The notes under the pieces were generated by a model. That model ran no database searches. It had not been told where the DNA came from and saw nothing but the letters and a program-made list of their open reading frames with translations. The position numbers were made by a program, and so were the translations under genes. A stretch of 64,000 nucleotides of DNA from Haloarcula rubripromontorii. Its GTDB lineage: Archaea > Halobacteriota > Halobacteria > Halobacteriales > Haloarculaceae. Location: the NCBI RefSeq assembly GCF_001280425.1, contig NZ_LIUF01000002.1, positions 1 through 64,000 on the forward strand. Reading direction: 5' to 3'. Shown here one piece after another: positions 18,307 through 28,102 of the stretch (positions are counted from its first letter, which is position 1; each line of letters begins with the position of its first letter).

Positions 18307-20325
18307 ATGACGCTCCGGACGGCACTCAACGACTTCAAGCGGACGCGGGACCGTCGCCATCAGTTTCCGGGCGAGTTCCGCTCTACGACGGGCATGTTCT
18401 CCGGACTCGACGGCCGGTTGGTGCATGTCGACAGCGATGGCTCGCTGCGGGACTACTCCTATCCGCTGTGTGGGCTCACTGGCATCGATCGCTCGCGGTT
18501 CGGCGTCGAGACGGACTCGACGACGTGGTTCGGTCCCGACGCCGACCAGCGGTACCGCGGCGATGCCGGCGTCGTCGAGACAGTCCACGACTGCGGCGAC
18601 TGGGCCGTCGTCCAGACGGACTGCACCATCGAACAGGCCCACGTCACCCGCTTCGAGCTTCGCGGCGACGCGCCCGCTGACGTGTCGTTGCGGGCGTTCG
18701 TCGATTTCGCACCAGACGGGCGGAACGGCCAGCAGAGCCTGCTGATGCACGGCAACGCTGTCGAGGCATACCACCGCTCTGAACACGACTTCATCGGCGT
18801 CTCCACCGAACTCGACACTGCGGTGGGCCAGATTCCCGAACGGTTCCCCGAACTCGTCGACGACGACCCCGTCTCCTTCCCCCGGGCCACCGGGGCGCGG
18901 CGGTACGAGGACACGACGCTGACCGGCGGCGTCCTGCTGTCCGCGCCGTTCGTCGACGGCGGCGTCACGCTGGCGACGCTGCTTACCGACACGGCTGATA
19001 CCGACCGCGACGCGGCGCTGTCGACCATCGAACGGCTGGTGAGCGACCACTACACCTCGGAGACGGTACTCGAAGCAGGCCAGGCACAGCGGCGGTGGAG
19101 CGTCCCCGCGGAGACGCCGAGGCATGAAAGCGTCGTGGCCGACCTCCGCGTCCTCTCGCTGCTTTCGGCTGCGAACGGTGCCAGAATCGCCGCACCCGAC
19201 TTCGACCCGTACTACGTTACCTCCGGGGGCTACGGCTACACGTGGTTCCGCGATGACGCCGAGATATCGGCGTTCCTGCTCGAAGCCGACGGGACGTTCG
19301 ACCTCGGGCTCGATTCGTGGCACCAGCGCTCCGCCGAATTCTACTGTCGCACCCAGCAACCGGACGGGAGCTGGCCCCACCGCGTCTGGCCCGGCGACGA
19401 AACGCTCGCGCCGGGCTGGGCGAACGCCCGGCTCGAAAGCGGTTCTGACGCGGACTATCAGGCCGACCAGACCGCGAGCGTCACCACCTTCCTCGCGACG
19501 TATCTCCGGACCGGCGAGCCAGCCGACCCGGAACGAATCGAAGCCACGCTCGGACGCGCCGTCGAGAGCATCGACGACACACTGGCCGACGACGGTCTCC
19601 CCATCGCTTGCCAGAACGCCTGGGAGAACATGCAGGGCCGATTCACGCACACCGCTGCGACCTTCTTGCACGCCTACGCGGCCGTCGCTCGCGCGCCCGT
19701 CTGCGCCACGCTCCGGGACCACGCCCGGGCACAGGCCGAGACAGTGCTATCAGCTCTGGACGCGCTCTGGACCGGTGACCGCTATGCCCTTCGCGAACAC
19801 GACGGCACAGTCGACGACCGACTGGACTCCGCGACGCTGGCTCTCCCAGCGGCCTGTCGCGCCGCCGCCCAGACGGTCGACCTGCCGGCGGAGACCCGCG
19901 ACCGGCTCTGCACCCACGTCGAGACGACACTCGACGGGCTGGAACGGGACACTGGCGACATCCGCGGCCTCATCCGCTTCGAGGGCGACGACTGGCGGCG
20001 CGGTTCACAAGACCGCGAGAAAGTCTGGACTGTCTCGACCGCGTGGGGCGCAAACAGTGCCGCACAGCTGGGGACCCTCTTGCGTGATGCCGACGACAGC
20101 CGAGCGACGGCAGCCTACGCCCGCTCACGGGACCTGCTGGGGGAGATTCTTCCCGGTGGCTCGCTCGTTCAGTCCAGCGGGTATCTCCCCGAGCAACTGT
20201 TCGACGACGGGACGCCGGACTGTGGCACGCCGCTTGGCTGGCCTCACGCGCTCCGGCTGGCAACTGTGGCGCACCTCGCTGACGCCGGGGAACGCACCGC
20301 CGAGCCGCTGAGCGCCCGCGAGTAA
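18307..20325 (+). CDS. GH15 glucoamylase/glucodextranase-like glycosidase
   Basis: 672 residues with no signal peptide, so cytoplasmic. A beta-sandwich N-terminal domain (about 1-270) is followed by an (alpha/alpha)6 barrel. GH15 signatures are GGYGYTWFRDDAEI, QNAWENMQGRF with E440 as probable general acid, and GYLPEQLFDDGTP with E629 as probable base, ending in LGWPHAL. It would release glucose from the ends of imported maltodextrins or related alpha-glucans. ATG 18307 is placed by the box A. Confidence 0.85.
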   Translation: MTLRTALNDFKRTRDRRHQFPGEFRSTTGMFSGLDGRLVHVDSDGSLRDYSYPLCGLTGIDRSRFGVETDSTTWFGPDADQRYRGDAGVVETVHDCGDWAVVQTDCTIEQAHVTRFELRGDAPADVSLRAFVDFAPDGRNGQQSLLMHGNAVEAYHRSEHDFIGVSTELDTAVGQIPERFPELVDDDPVSFPRATGARRYEDTTLTGGVLLSAPFVDGGVTLATLLTDTADTDRDAALSTIERLVSDHYTSETVLEAGQAQRRWSVPAETPRHESVVADLRVLSLLSAANGARIAAPDFDPYYVTSGGYGYTWFRDDAEISAFLLEADGTFDLGLDSWHQRSAEFYCRTQQPDGSWPHRVWPGDETLAPGWANARLESGSDADYQADQTASVTTFLATYLRTGEPADPERIEATLGRAVESIDDTLADDGLPIACQNAWENMQGRFTHTAATFLHAYAAVARAPVCATLRDHARAQAETVLSALDALWTGDRYALREHDGTVDDRLDSATLALPAACRAAAQTVDLPAETRDRLCTHVETTLDGLERDTGDIRGLIRFEGDDWRRGSQDREKVWTVSTAWGANSAAQLGTLLRDADDSRATAAYARSRDLLGEILPGGSLVQSSGYLPEQLFDDGTPDCGTPLGWPHALRLATVAHLADAGERTAEPLSARE

Positions 20326-20467
20326 ACCCCTGTCACTGGGCACTCGCGAGGCCCCGCTTTACGCGGACCGAACTACTTGACGGGAGCAACCGTCGCGGAG
20401 GGCCGTAGGGAGTCTATCTCTAGTCGAAAACGGGGACTACATCTGGACGTGGATCACTGGCTATCGT

Positions 20468-21634
20468 CTACTGCGGCGGTGCAACGGGCGCGTCTTCGCT
20501 GGCCGTAACTGCTTCGCCAGTCTCCGGGTCGAACAGATGGACGGCGGATTCGTCGAACGACACCTGAACTTGATCGCCGATGGCCGGCTCCACGTCGGTG
20601 CTCACCCTGGCGATGAAATCCGGTGCACCGTCGCCCTCGAATCCGGTCTTCGATTCGCCCAGATCGAGATAGAGGTAATTGTCGCTGCCGATAGGTTCGA
20701 GCACGTCGACCGTCGCCGGGACTGCGTCCTGGTCGCCACCATTGCTGACGGAAACGTGTTCCGGGCGGATACCCAGCACGTACGACCCCTGCTGGATATC
20801 GCCGAAGGAACCGGCACGACCGCCCGTGAGGTCATAGGAGAAGTCATCGTGTGCGCCGGTGAGCTGCACGCCGCTACCGAGTGGCGCTGCGGTCACGTCG
20901 AGGAAATTCATCGAGGGTGAGCCGACGAAGCCGCCGACGAACTGGTTCGTCGGGTTCTCGTACACTGTCTTCGGCCGACCGGCCTGCTGGAGTTTCCCGT
21001 CGTTGAGGATGACGATGCGGTCGCCCATCGTCATCGCCTCCTCCTGGTCGTGGGTGACGTAGACGGCCGTAATTCCGAGTTCCTCCTGCAGCCGCTGGAT
21101 TTCGGTCCGCATCGTCGTCCGGAGCTTCGCGTCGAGGTTGCTGAGTGGCTCGTCGAAGAGGAATACGTCCGGCTCACGGACGATGGCGCGTCCGAGCGCG
21201 ACTCGCTGTTTCTGCCCGCCGGAGAGCTGGTCCGGGGTGTCATCCAGCAGGTCGCCGATGCCCATCATCTCGGCCGTTTCGGTGACTCGCTCTTGCCGTT
21301 CTGCCTTCGAGAGGTCCGTACTCATCCGGAGACCGAACGCCATGTTCTGCCGGATGGACTTGTGCGGGTACAGCGCGTAGTTCTGGAACACCATCGCCAC
21401 GTCACGCTTGCGGGCGTGGACATCGGTCACATCTTCGTCGCCGATACGGATACGGCCGCTCGTCGGCCGTTCGAGGCCGGCAATCATCCGAAGTGTCGTC
21501 GACTTCCCGCACCCCGAGGGGCCGACGACCGTTACGAACTCCCCGTCGTCGATAGTCAGGTCGATGTCGTCGACTGCCACGATGGAGCCACCGTCGAACT
21601 CCTTGCGGAGACCGTCTAGTTCGAGACTCGCCAT
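20468..21634 (-). CDS. MalK/UgpC-type sugar ABC transporter ATPase
   Basis: 388 residues from ATG 21634. Walker A GPSGCGKST, signature LSGGQKQR, Walker B VFLFDEP and the H-loop are intact. A C-terminal OB-like (TOBE/MOP) domain (about 240-375) identifies the carbohydrate-uptake class. It lies between the two glycosidase genes and apart from its permeases at 25327-27368. Both face the same sugar cluster, so it most likely energises them. An ATGAAAAA motif lies upstream on its strand. Confidence 0.9.
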   Translation of the reverse strand: MASLELDGLRKEFDGGSIVAVDDIDLTIDDGEFVTVVGPSGCGKSTTLRMIAGLERPTSGRIRIGDEDVTDVHARKRDVAMVFQNYALYPHKSIRQNMAFGLRMSTDLSKAERQERVTETAEMMGIGDLLDDTPDQLSGGQKQRVALGRAIVREPDVFLFDEPLSNLDAKLRTTMRTEIQRLQEELGITAVYVTHDQEEAMTMGDRIVILNDGKLQQAGRPKTVYENPTNQFVGGFVGSPSMNFLDVTAAPLGSGVQLTGAHDDFSYDLTGGRAGSFGDIQQGSYVLGIRPEHVSVSNGGDQDAVPATVDVLEPIGSDNYLYLDLGESKTGFEGDGAPDFIARVSTDVEPAIGDQVQVSFDESAVHLFDPETGEAVTASEDAPVAPPQ

Positions 21635-21726
21635 TACACAGAGTCTCACACCCATCGCTAATAAGTTTGATGGGATTTTTCATAGAAGTTCTAGTCGTGC
21701 CGGTGCGGGTTCGGAGCCGGCCGCTG

Positions 21727-23826
21727 TCAGCGACCGCTCGCCGCCGGTACCACGACGATATCTCCGACTGCAACCGTCCCGTCGCTACCGACCGGTGCGC
21801 CACCGAGAAGGTCTGTGTCTCCGACTGGTGTGTCGAGCGAAACGTTCGCCGTGCCGTCGCCGAAGTGCAGCACGACCACCAGCCTCTCATCGCCGTCGGT
21901 GCGTTCGTAGGCGACGACTCCGTCCGAATCGCCTGTTTCGACGGTGTGGGGAACCGGATGCACCCCGGGCGCGCGGAGTGAGGCGTGGTCCGCTCGCAGC
22001 GCGACCAGTCGCCGGTGGAAGTCGGTCAGCGCGTTGTCGCCGTCATGCCAGCGCATCGTCCCGCGCTGCTGTTCGACGCCGCGCTCCTGCCCGGCGTATA
22101 TCATCGGCGTCCCGGGGAGCGTGAACGTCGCCCCGACGGCGGCCCGTAGCGACGCGCCCCCGCAGTCGTCGATATAGCGGTCTTCGTCGTGGTTATCGAC
22201 GTATCGCATGTGGCCGGCGTGGTCGGGGTAGCCGTGTTCAGCCGTCGCGTCAAGCGCTTCGAACAGCGCCGACGCCGGCTCCTCGCCGGTCCCGATGTCG
22301 CGGAGCGTGTCGAACAGGTCTGTGTCGTAGTGAACGTCGAACTCGTTTTCGGCGAAGGCGGCATCACGCGGGACTGTCTCGTCGAGGAGCAGGAACTCGG
22401 TGTCGTCGGCTTTCACCCGCTCGCGGACCTCCTTCCAGAACCCGTGTGGCACGCCCCAGGCCACGTCACAGCGGAACCCGTCGACCACGTCGCGCCATTC
22501 GTCAACCACGTCAAGCATCCAGCGGCGGACGGCCAGCGAGTCGTAGTTGAGGTTCGGAATCCGCGTCCAGTTGAAGTAGTGTCCCGGCGCGTCCTCGCCC
22601 GCCCAGTCGACATCCGAGACGTCGCGTTCGGCCGGGACTCGCTCGTAGTAGTCGGCGTACTCGGGGACGCCAGCCCGGTGGAGCTGGAAGGCCGGATGGT
22701 CCCGCGAGCTGTGGTTGATAACCAGGTCGAAGACGACCCGGATGCCCGCGTCGTGGAGCCGGTCGACCAGCGACTCGAACTCCTCGCGCGTTCCCAGGTC
22801 CGCAGCGGTGTCGAAGAAGTCCGTGATGTGGTAGCCGTGACGGGTCGGACTCGCCTGAACGGGGGTGAGCCACACCACGTCGACGCCCAGTGACTCGATA
22901 TAGCGGACCCGCCGCTCGATGGCCTCGAAGGATGTGTCGACGGTTTCGCCGGCGAACGACCGGACGAATATCTCGTAGATGGTAGCGTCGCTGGCCCAGG
23001 CCGGTGGATCTGCCGGCCGCGAGACGGACAGCGTCTCGCCCGTGGCCGTCTCTCCGCCCCCGGTCCCGCCGTCGCGTTCCACGACTAGCGTATCCGCGAC
23101 GCTGTGGCGCTCGGCGACGGCCACCGCGTGCACGCGGGCCGTTTCGGGGAGTCCTTCCTGTGGCACCCGGAGTTCGTCGCCGTCGACGGTCACGGCCGAC
23201 TCTTCCAGCGTGTCTCGGCCGTCGAGGTAGAACTCGACTTCCGGTTTGCCCCCCGACGGGGCCGCGCAGGCGTCTGCAGAGACGACGAGGTCGCCGTCCA
23301 CCGTTTCACTGGCGAGTTCGACCCGGGGGCGACCGGGACCTTCGACGGTGACCTCGTCGGTCGCGGTCGACTCGAAGGAGCCGTCGAAACTGAAACTGGC
23401 GTGGTGGGTCCCCGGTGGGAGTTCGGTCTCGATGACCCACTCGTCACCGTCGCGCTCGGCCCAGTGTGTTCCCATCGTGAAGTCGTTGAACTTCCCGATG
23501 ACGATAGCGCGGTCAGCGACCGTGAGGGCACCGTCGTTGTCGTCGAAGTCGTCCGCTGTGACGCTGAACTGTGCCGTCTCGGTGACGCCCGGGAACGCTC
23601 GGATGATTTGTTCGTATGTGCCGTCTGGCACGGTTAGTTCGGCTCGATAGACGCCCGGGGCATCTGGTTCGAGATGACAGACCGAGCCGTCGCCAAGCGT
23701 CGCCGTACTCGCCGCCGGTCGCTCGACGACCCGCCACTCGGCAGCCATATCGGGGTCGGGCCGGCGCGGGGCCAGTTCCACCGATTCGCCGACGGTAGCG
23801 AACCGCGGCGGGCCTGGGTGGTGCAT
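21727..23826 (-). CDS. GH13 alpha-amylase-family enzyme (cyclomaltodextrinase/neopullulanase-like)
   Basis: 699 residues, no signal peptide. Two N-terminal beta domains (about 1-260) precede the TIM barrel. GH13 regions: DLVINHSS (I), GFRCDVAWG with nucleophile D454 (II), LLLDETV with acid E483 (III) and VDNHDED with D547 (IV). Starch-binding-type N-domains plus a cytosolic location suggest action on short imported alpha-glucans. Exact specificity cannot be told. Confidence 0.88.
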   Translation of the reverse strand: MHHPGPPRFATVGESVELAPRRPDPDMAAEWRVVERPAASTATLGDGSVCHLEPDAPGVYRAELTVPDGTYEQIIRAFPGVTETAQFSVTADDFDDNDGALTVADRAIVIGKFNDFTMGTHWAERDGDEWVIETELPPGTHHASFSFDGSFESTATDEVTVEGPGRPRVELASETVDGDLVVSADACAAPSGGKPEVEFYLDGRDTLEESAVTVDGDELRVPQEGLPETARVHAVAVAERHSVADTLVVERDGGTGGGETATGETLSVSRPADPPAWASDATIYEIFVRSFAGETVDTSFEAIERRVRYIESLGVDVVWLTPVQASPTRHGYHITDFFDTAADLGTREEFESLVDRLHDAGIRVVFDLVINHSSRDHPAFQLHRAGVPEYADYYERVPAERDVSDVDWAGEDAPGHYFNWTRIPNLNYDSLAVRRWMLDVVDEWRDVVDGFRCDVAWGVPHGFWKEVRERVKADDTEFLLLDETVPRDAAFAENEFDVHYDTDLFDTLRDIGTGEEPASALFEALDATAEHGYPDHAGHMRYVDNHDEDRYIDDCGGASLRAAVGATFTLPGTPMIYAGQERGVEQQRGTMRWHDGDNALTDFHRRLVALRADHASLRAPGVHPVPHTVETGDSDGVVAYERTDGDERLVVVLHFGDGTANVSLDTPVGDTDLLGGAPVGSDGTVAVGDIVVVPAASGR

Positions 23827-23869
23827 ACGCCTATGATTCGCGGTTGGTACTGTGAGTGTTACGCTTCCG

Positions 23870-23883
23870 CTCTAATTTTAGAG
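23870..23883. promoter_or_regulatory. Palindrome in the GH13/binding-protein divergent promoter region
   Basis: CTCTAA and TTAGAG arms with a TT centre lie 44 bp upstream of the GH13 start and about 155 bp upstream of the binding-protein start. Position and symmetry suit an operator for the cluster regulator. The 210-bp region is otherwise AT-rich and non-coding. Confidence 0.45.
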
Positions 23884-24036
23884 AAAATAGTACTTCATAT
23901 CTTTTGCCGGGCGGAATCTCTGAAACCGACACACGGCGAGGCGACTTCGCGCTGTCTCTCGGAATCTATCATCATTGTCTCCTTCTATTTCCGAATGATT
24001 TAAGTTATGAAGGACTATTTCATCCCATATCTATCC

Positions 24037-25317
24037 ATGACAATGGAACGACGGACGGTACTCAAACGGATCGGCGGTGTCGGGGCGGCTACAGCCCTTG
24101 CTGGCTGTAGTGTGCAAGAGCAGGGCAGTGGCGGCTCGGACGGCGAAACGGCTTCCGGCGACGGCTCAGGCGACGGGGCAAGCGATGGGAGTCAGCAGTC
24201 CGGCGGGACCGCGACGGCGTGGTACCAGCTTCAGGACTCGGAGATCCCTGCACGCAAGGACGCGATGCAGACGTTCGCGAGCGAGACGGAGTTCGGCGTC
24301 GATGGGTCGGACATCTCCAACATGGAAAAGAAGACAACGAGCGCTATTCCGGCCGGGCAGGGGCCGGAGATATTCGAGTGGGCACACGACTGGGTGGGCG
24401 ACTACTACCAGCGGGAGTTCGTCGTCGACCAGTCCGACGAACTCTCCGTGAGCTTAGACCAGTTCACGGAGGCTGCCGCCTCCGCCGTCCAGTTCGACGA
24501 CGCCGTCGTCGGCCTCCCGCACTCGGCGGAGACGGTGACGCTAATCTACAACGCGGACATCGTCGACGAAGCGCCCGAGACTATCGACGATATGGTGGCG
24601 GCGATGGAGGAGTACCACGACCCGAGCAGCAGCCAGTACGGTCTCGCCGCGCCGTTCGATCCGTACTTCACGAGCGGGTGGATCCAGGCCTTCGGTGGCT
24701 ACTACTTCGACCCGGAGCAGGACCCGGCGCTCGGGCTGGATGCCGACGAAGCTATCGAGGGGCTTCAGTTCGCTCTCGACACCCTCCGTCCGTACATGCC
24801 CGACGACCCGAACTACGAACCGCAGGCCGCGACGTTTTCGGAGGGCAACGCCGCCTTCGCGGTCAACGGGCCGTGGTACCTGGCGACGCTGAACCAGAGC
24901 GACGTGAACTACGAGGTGGCGACGTTCCCTGCCATCGACGGCGGCGAGGTGACGCCGTACACCGGCATCTCGATGTGGTACTTCGCGGACGCGATGAGCG
25001 AGGGCGGGGCCGACGCGACGGCCGCCCGGAACTTCGTCGAGTGGTTCGCCACCAACGAGGACCACGCCACGCGCCTCGCCAAGGAACAGGGCGCGATTCC
25101 GGTACTCGACAGTCTCGTCGGCAGTGACGACCTTCCCGACCACGTCCAGACGTACTCCCAGACCGTCAGTCAGGGCGTCCCGATGCCGACCGACCCGCGC
25201 ATGAACAAGGTGTGGTCGCCGCTCGAGAACGCCCTCATCGAAGCGTTCAACGGCGACGCGAGCGCCGAGGACGCACTGACGACCGCCGCTGAAGAAATCC
25301 GCAGCAACTGGGAGTAA
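24037..25317 (+). CDS. Sugar ABC transporter substrate-binding lipoprotein
   Basis: 426 residues from ATG 24037 (ATG 24043 also possible). Twin-arginine signal ERRTVLKRIGG followed by lipobox LAGC with C24 as the lipid anchor. A Gly/Ser/Asp linker follows, then a two-lobe binding domain of the MalE type (AWYQLQDSEIPARKDAMQTF, FSEGNAAFAVNGPWYLATL). Tat export of a lipid-anchored binding protein is normal in haloarchaea. First gene of the binding protein-permease-permease operon. Confidence 0.92.
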   Translation: MTMERRTVLKRIGGVGAATALAGCSVQEQGSGGSDGETASGDGSGDGASDGSQQSGGTATAWYQLQDSEIPARKDAMQTFASETEFGVDGSDISNMEKKTTSAIPAGQGPEIFEWAHDWVGDYYQREFVVDQSDELSVSLDQFTEAAASAVQFDDAVVGLPHSAETVTLIYNADIVDEAPETIDDMVAAMEEYHDPSSSQYGLAAPFDPYFTSGWIQAFGGYYFDPEQDPALGLDADEAIEGLQFALDTLRPYMPDDPNYEPQAATFSEGNAAFAVNGPWYLATLNQSDVNYEVATFPAIDGGEVTPYTGISMWYFADAMSEGGADATAARNFVEWFATNEDHATRLAKEQGAIPVLDSLVGSDDLPDHVQTYSQTVSQGVPMPTDPRMNKVWSPLENALIEAFNGDASAEDALTTAAEEIRSNWE

Positions 25318-25326
25318 GAACCGCCC

Positions 25327-26289
25327 ATGAGTACCGTTTCACGAGCGGCGGACCGGATCGAATCGGTCCCGTTTCTGACGCGGGACGACGCGTCCTTACT
25401 GCTAGTGCTCCCGGGGCTGTTCGTCTTCTCGGCGTTCATGCTGTTCCCGGTCCTCTACCTGCTGGGCATCTCCTTTACGAACGCAGAGCCGGCAAATCTG
25501 TTCGCCGGCGAGGGCGTCGTCGCCGTGCTCACGTTCGGCGACGCGCTGTTCGTCGGGTTAGAGAACTACGCCGACGTGCTGACCGACGGCCAGTTCTGGA
25601 ACTCTTTCGGCGTCACTTGGCTGTTTGTCGCCACGAGCGTCACGCTCAAAATCGGGGCGAGCCTGGCTATCGCGCTCGTCGTGACCAGCGACCTCGTCCG
25701 TGGTAAGCGCGTCCTGCGCTCGCTCATCATCTTCCCGATGGGGCTGCCGCCGATTTTCACCATCACCGTGTGGCGCGGCATCTTCAGCTCCGCCGAGTTC
25801 GGGCTGATGAACCAGCTGTTGACCGCGTTCGGGGCGAGTTCGGTCGCGTGGCTCTCGGGCCGCTGGACCGCCTTCGTCGCGTACAACGTCACGGAGGCGT
25901 GGCTGGCGTACCCGTTCATGGTCATCATCACCGTCAGCGCGCTGCAGGACGTGCCCGAGGAACTCCACGAGGCAGCCGTCGTCGACGGCGCGGGCTTTCT
26001 CGCACGCTTTGCGCATATCACCCTGCCGTCGATCAAACGACCGGTCCTGTTCGCGTCGATTCTCACCTCGGCCGCGTCGTTCCAGCAGTTCCTCATCCCG
26101 TTCGTGTTCAATCAGGGCGGCCCGGCACGGGCGAACGAACTCATCGTCGTCTACGGGTACCGTGAGGCGCTGTCGTTTCAGCAGTACGGCCGTGGCGCGG
26201 CCATCAGCATCATCGCGCTCGTGTTCATCGGCGCGTTCATGTGGCTCAACGTGAAGAAAGGGAAACTCGCTGATGGGGTGAACGACTGA
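25327..26289 (+). CDS. Sugar ABC transporter permease, MalF-type
   Basis: 320 residues with about six to seven membrane helices. The EAA loop reads EELHEAAVVDGAGFLARFAHITLP and contacts the ATPase. It starts 9 bp after the binding-protein stop, and its TGA overlaps the ATG of the next permease by 1 bp (TGATG), so they are translationally coupled. Confidence 0.92.
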   Translation: MSTVSRAADRIESVPFLTRDDASLLLVLPGLFVFSAFMLFPVLYLLGISFTNAEPANLFAGEGVVAVLTFGDALFVGLENYADVLTDGQFWNSFGVTWLFVATSVTLKIGASLAIALVVTSDLVRGKRVLRSLIIFPMGLPPIFTITVWRGIFSSAEFGLMNQLLTAFGASSVAWLSGRWTAFVAYNVTEAWLAYPFMVIITVSALQDVPEELHEAAVVDGAGFLARFAHITLPSIKRPVLFASILTSAASFQQFLIPFVFNQGGPARANELIVVYGYREALSFQQYGRGAAISIIALVFIGAFMWLNVKKGKLADGVND

Positions 26290-27368
26290 TGTTGCTCGGT
26301 GCAATCGCCCGAAAGCTCAGCGACGACATCAAGACGTTCGCCACGATGCCCGCCCGTACAGTTCGAAAGTGGTCCTACACTGTGCAGGCCGTCCGTCGGG
26401 GTGAACTGCCCGCGTCGGCGGTCCTGAAGGTCATCCTCTCGACCATCGGCGCGACGCTGGTCGTGCTGGCGCTCCTCTTCCCGATCTACTGGATTCTGAT
26501 GGCGGCCCTCTCTGGCTCCGGCAGCTCGCTGTACACGTCCGAGAGCTTCTCGCTGATTCCGTCTAACCCAACGGTCAAACCGTTCATCTGGGTTATCGGT
26601 GACCTCATCGTGCCGTCGTACTCGATCTCTGCGGCCATTCCGTTCACCGACCTCGCCTTCGTGTTCCAGACGCCGGGGATCGAACTTCTGGACGCGTCCG
26701 ACTACGGCGTCGACCGCCCGTCGGATTTCAAGCACTTCCTCTGGAACAGCCTCACGGTAGCGATTCCGACCGTGCTTATCGCGATGTCGCTCATCATTCC
26801 AGCGGCCTATGCGCTCTCGCGCCGTGAGTTCCTCTTCCGGCGGAAGATCCTGTTCCTCTATGTCCTGATGACACAGGTCGGTGGCGGTCTCGGTGTCGCC
26901 CTGCTCATCGGGATGTACGCGCTGTACGTCCAGTTCGGCATCAACGACAGCAAACTCGCCCTTGCGGTGTACTACGCGGCGACCGCTGTGCCGTTCAACA
27001 CCTGGCTACTGAAGACGTACATGGACGGCATCCCGGTCTCCTACGAGGAGGCCGCCGTCGTCGACGGCGCGCCGCCGTGGCGCGTGGTGACAGAGGTCAT
27101 CATCCCGATGTCGACCGCCGGGCTGGCGACCGTGTTCATCTTCGTCTTCCTCACCGGGTGGACGGAGTTCGTCGTCGCCCAGACCCTGCTGGGGACGGAG
27201 AACTACACGCTGCCGGTCGGTCTGTACGCGATGGTCGACGAGTACTCTATCCCGTGGGCGCGCTTCTCGGCGTTCGCGCTCACCTTCGCCTCGCCGATTA
27301 TGCTGGCGTACCTGTTCGCCCAGCGTTACATCGAGGGCGGCCTCTCCTTCAGCGGGATGGAAGGCTAG
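26289..27368 (+). CDS. Sugar ABC transporter permease, MalG-type
   Basis: 359 residues, about six helices with a long extracytoplasmic insert (about 85-150). EAA loop YEEAAVVDGAPPWRVVTEVIIP. It completes the importer with the adjacent permease and the MalK-like ATPase at 20468. Its stop overlaps tail to tail by 4 bp with the lipoprotein gene. Confidence 0.92.
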   Translation: MLLGAIARKLSDDIKTFATMPARTVRKWSYTVQAVRRGELPASAVLKVILSTIGATLVVLALLFPIYWILMAALSGSGSSLYTSESFSLIPSNPTVKPFIWVIGDLIVPSYSISAAIPFTDLAFVFQTPGIELLDASDYGVDRPSDFKHFLWNSLTVAIPTVLIAMSLIIPAAYALSRREFLFRRKILFLYVLMTQVGGGLGVALLIGMYALYVQFGINDSKLALAVYYAATAVPFNTWLLKTYMDGIPVSYEEAAVVDGAPPWRVVTEVIIPMSTAGLATVFIFVFLTGWTEFVVAQTLLGTENYTLPVGLYAMVDEYSIPWARFSAFALTFASPIMLAYLFAQRYIEGGLSFSGMEG

Positions 27369-27979
27369 GCCGGCGCGACGCCCGCTGTCATCCAGCAGCC
27401 CTCATAGGGTGCTTCGGTCTGCTTTTCGACTGTCCACCGGTAGCTCGTCGTCGTGCCGTTCCCGTTGACGACTGTCACCGGCTGTGACGCGGTGTCGCCG
27501 TCGCGGTCGAGTGGCCCGTACCGAACGCCCGTCGCGTTCAGGAGCGGCTCAAACCCGCGCTGGATTGTCCGGACGAAGTTCGCGTACGGTCCCGTCAGGT
27601 CCCGGTTCGACGGGGACGCGAACTGCCAGGTCGTGTTGATGCCCTCGTTCGTCGCCGGGTCGTTGTTCTGCAGCGCCAGCACCTGAATGTGGACGACGAG
27701 TCCCGGCGGCCGCTCGCAGTTCGGCCGCAGTTCGAGAACCCGCGGCTGTGTCACGGCCGACCTGTTGGCGTCGACGGAGACGTTCCCCCAGTACTCTCGA
27801 TCGCCACCCTGTGGGGTCGCTGCCTTAGCGCTCCCGACCGGCCTCTCGTCAGTCGGCACGGCGGCGGGCGTTACCGTCGGGTCGGCCGGTGACGGCCCGC
27901 CACCGAACAGCGCCCCACACCCGGCCAGGAGCGCGACGGCGCAGACCGCTCCCAGCCGAACGGCGCAGGTCCGTCTCAT
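27365..27979 (-). CDS. Putative lipoprotein, unknown function
   Basis: 204 residues. A signal peptide with lipobox LLAGC (C21) is followed by a low-complexity Gly/Pro/Thr linker and a beta-rich domain with CERPPGLVVHIQVLALQNND. I recognise no family. There is a second cysteine pair in the mature part (in LRPNCERP and YEGCWM), possibly a disulfide. Convergent with the sugar importer but likely unrelated to it. Confidence 0.7.
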   Translation of the reverse strand: MRRTCAVRLGAVCAVALLAGCGALFGGGPSPADPTVTPAAVPTDERPVGSAKAATPQGGDREYWGNVSVDANRSAVTQPRVLELRPNCERPPGLVVHIQVLALQNNDPATNEGINTTWQFASPSNRDLTGPYANFVRTIQRGFEPLLNATGVRYGPLDRDGDTASQPVTVVNGNGTTTSYRWTVEKQTEAPYEGCWMTAGVAPA

Positions 27980-28102
27980 ACGGACTCATGTGACTGCACG
28001 GTCTTCGCTGTTCGGTTATCGCGCCCCGCTCGACCGTTCTGGACCGCCCGCCTGTCCCCGCGGGTCAACGCTTTTCAGCCGCGAGACTGTCTCTGGAGCT
28101 AC

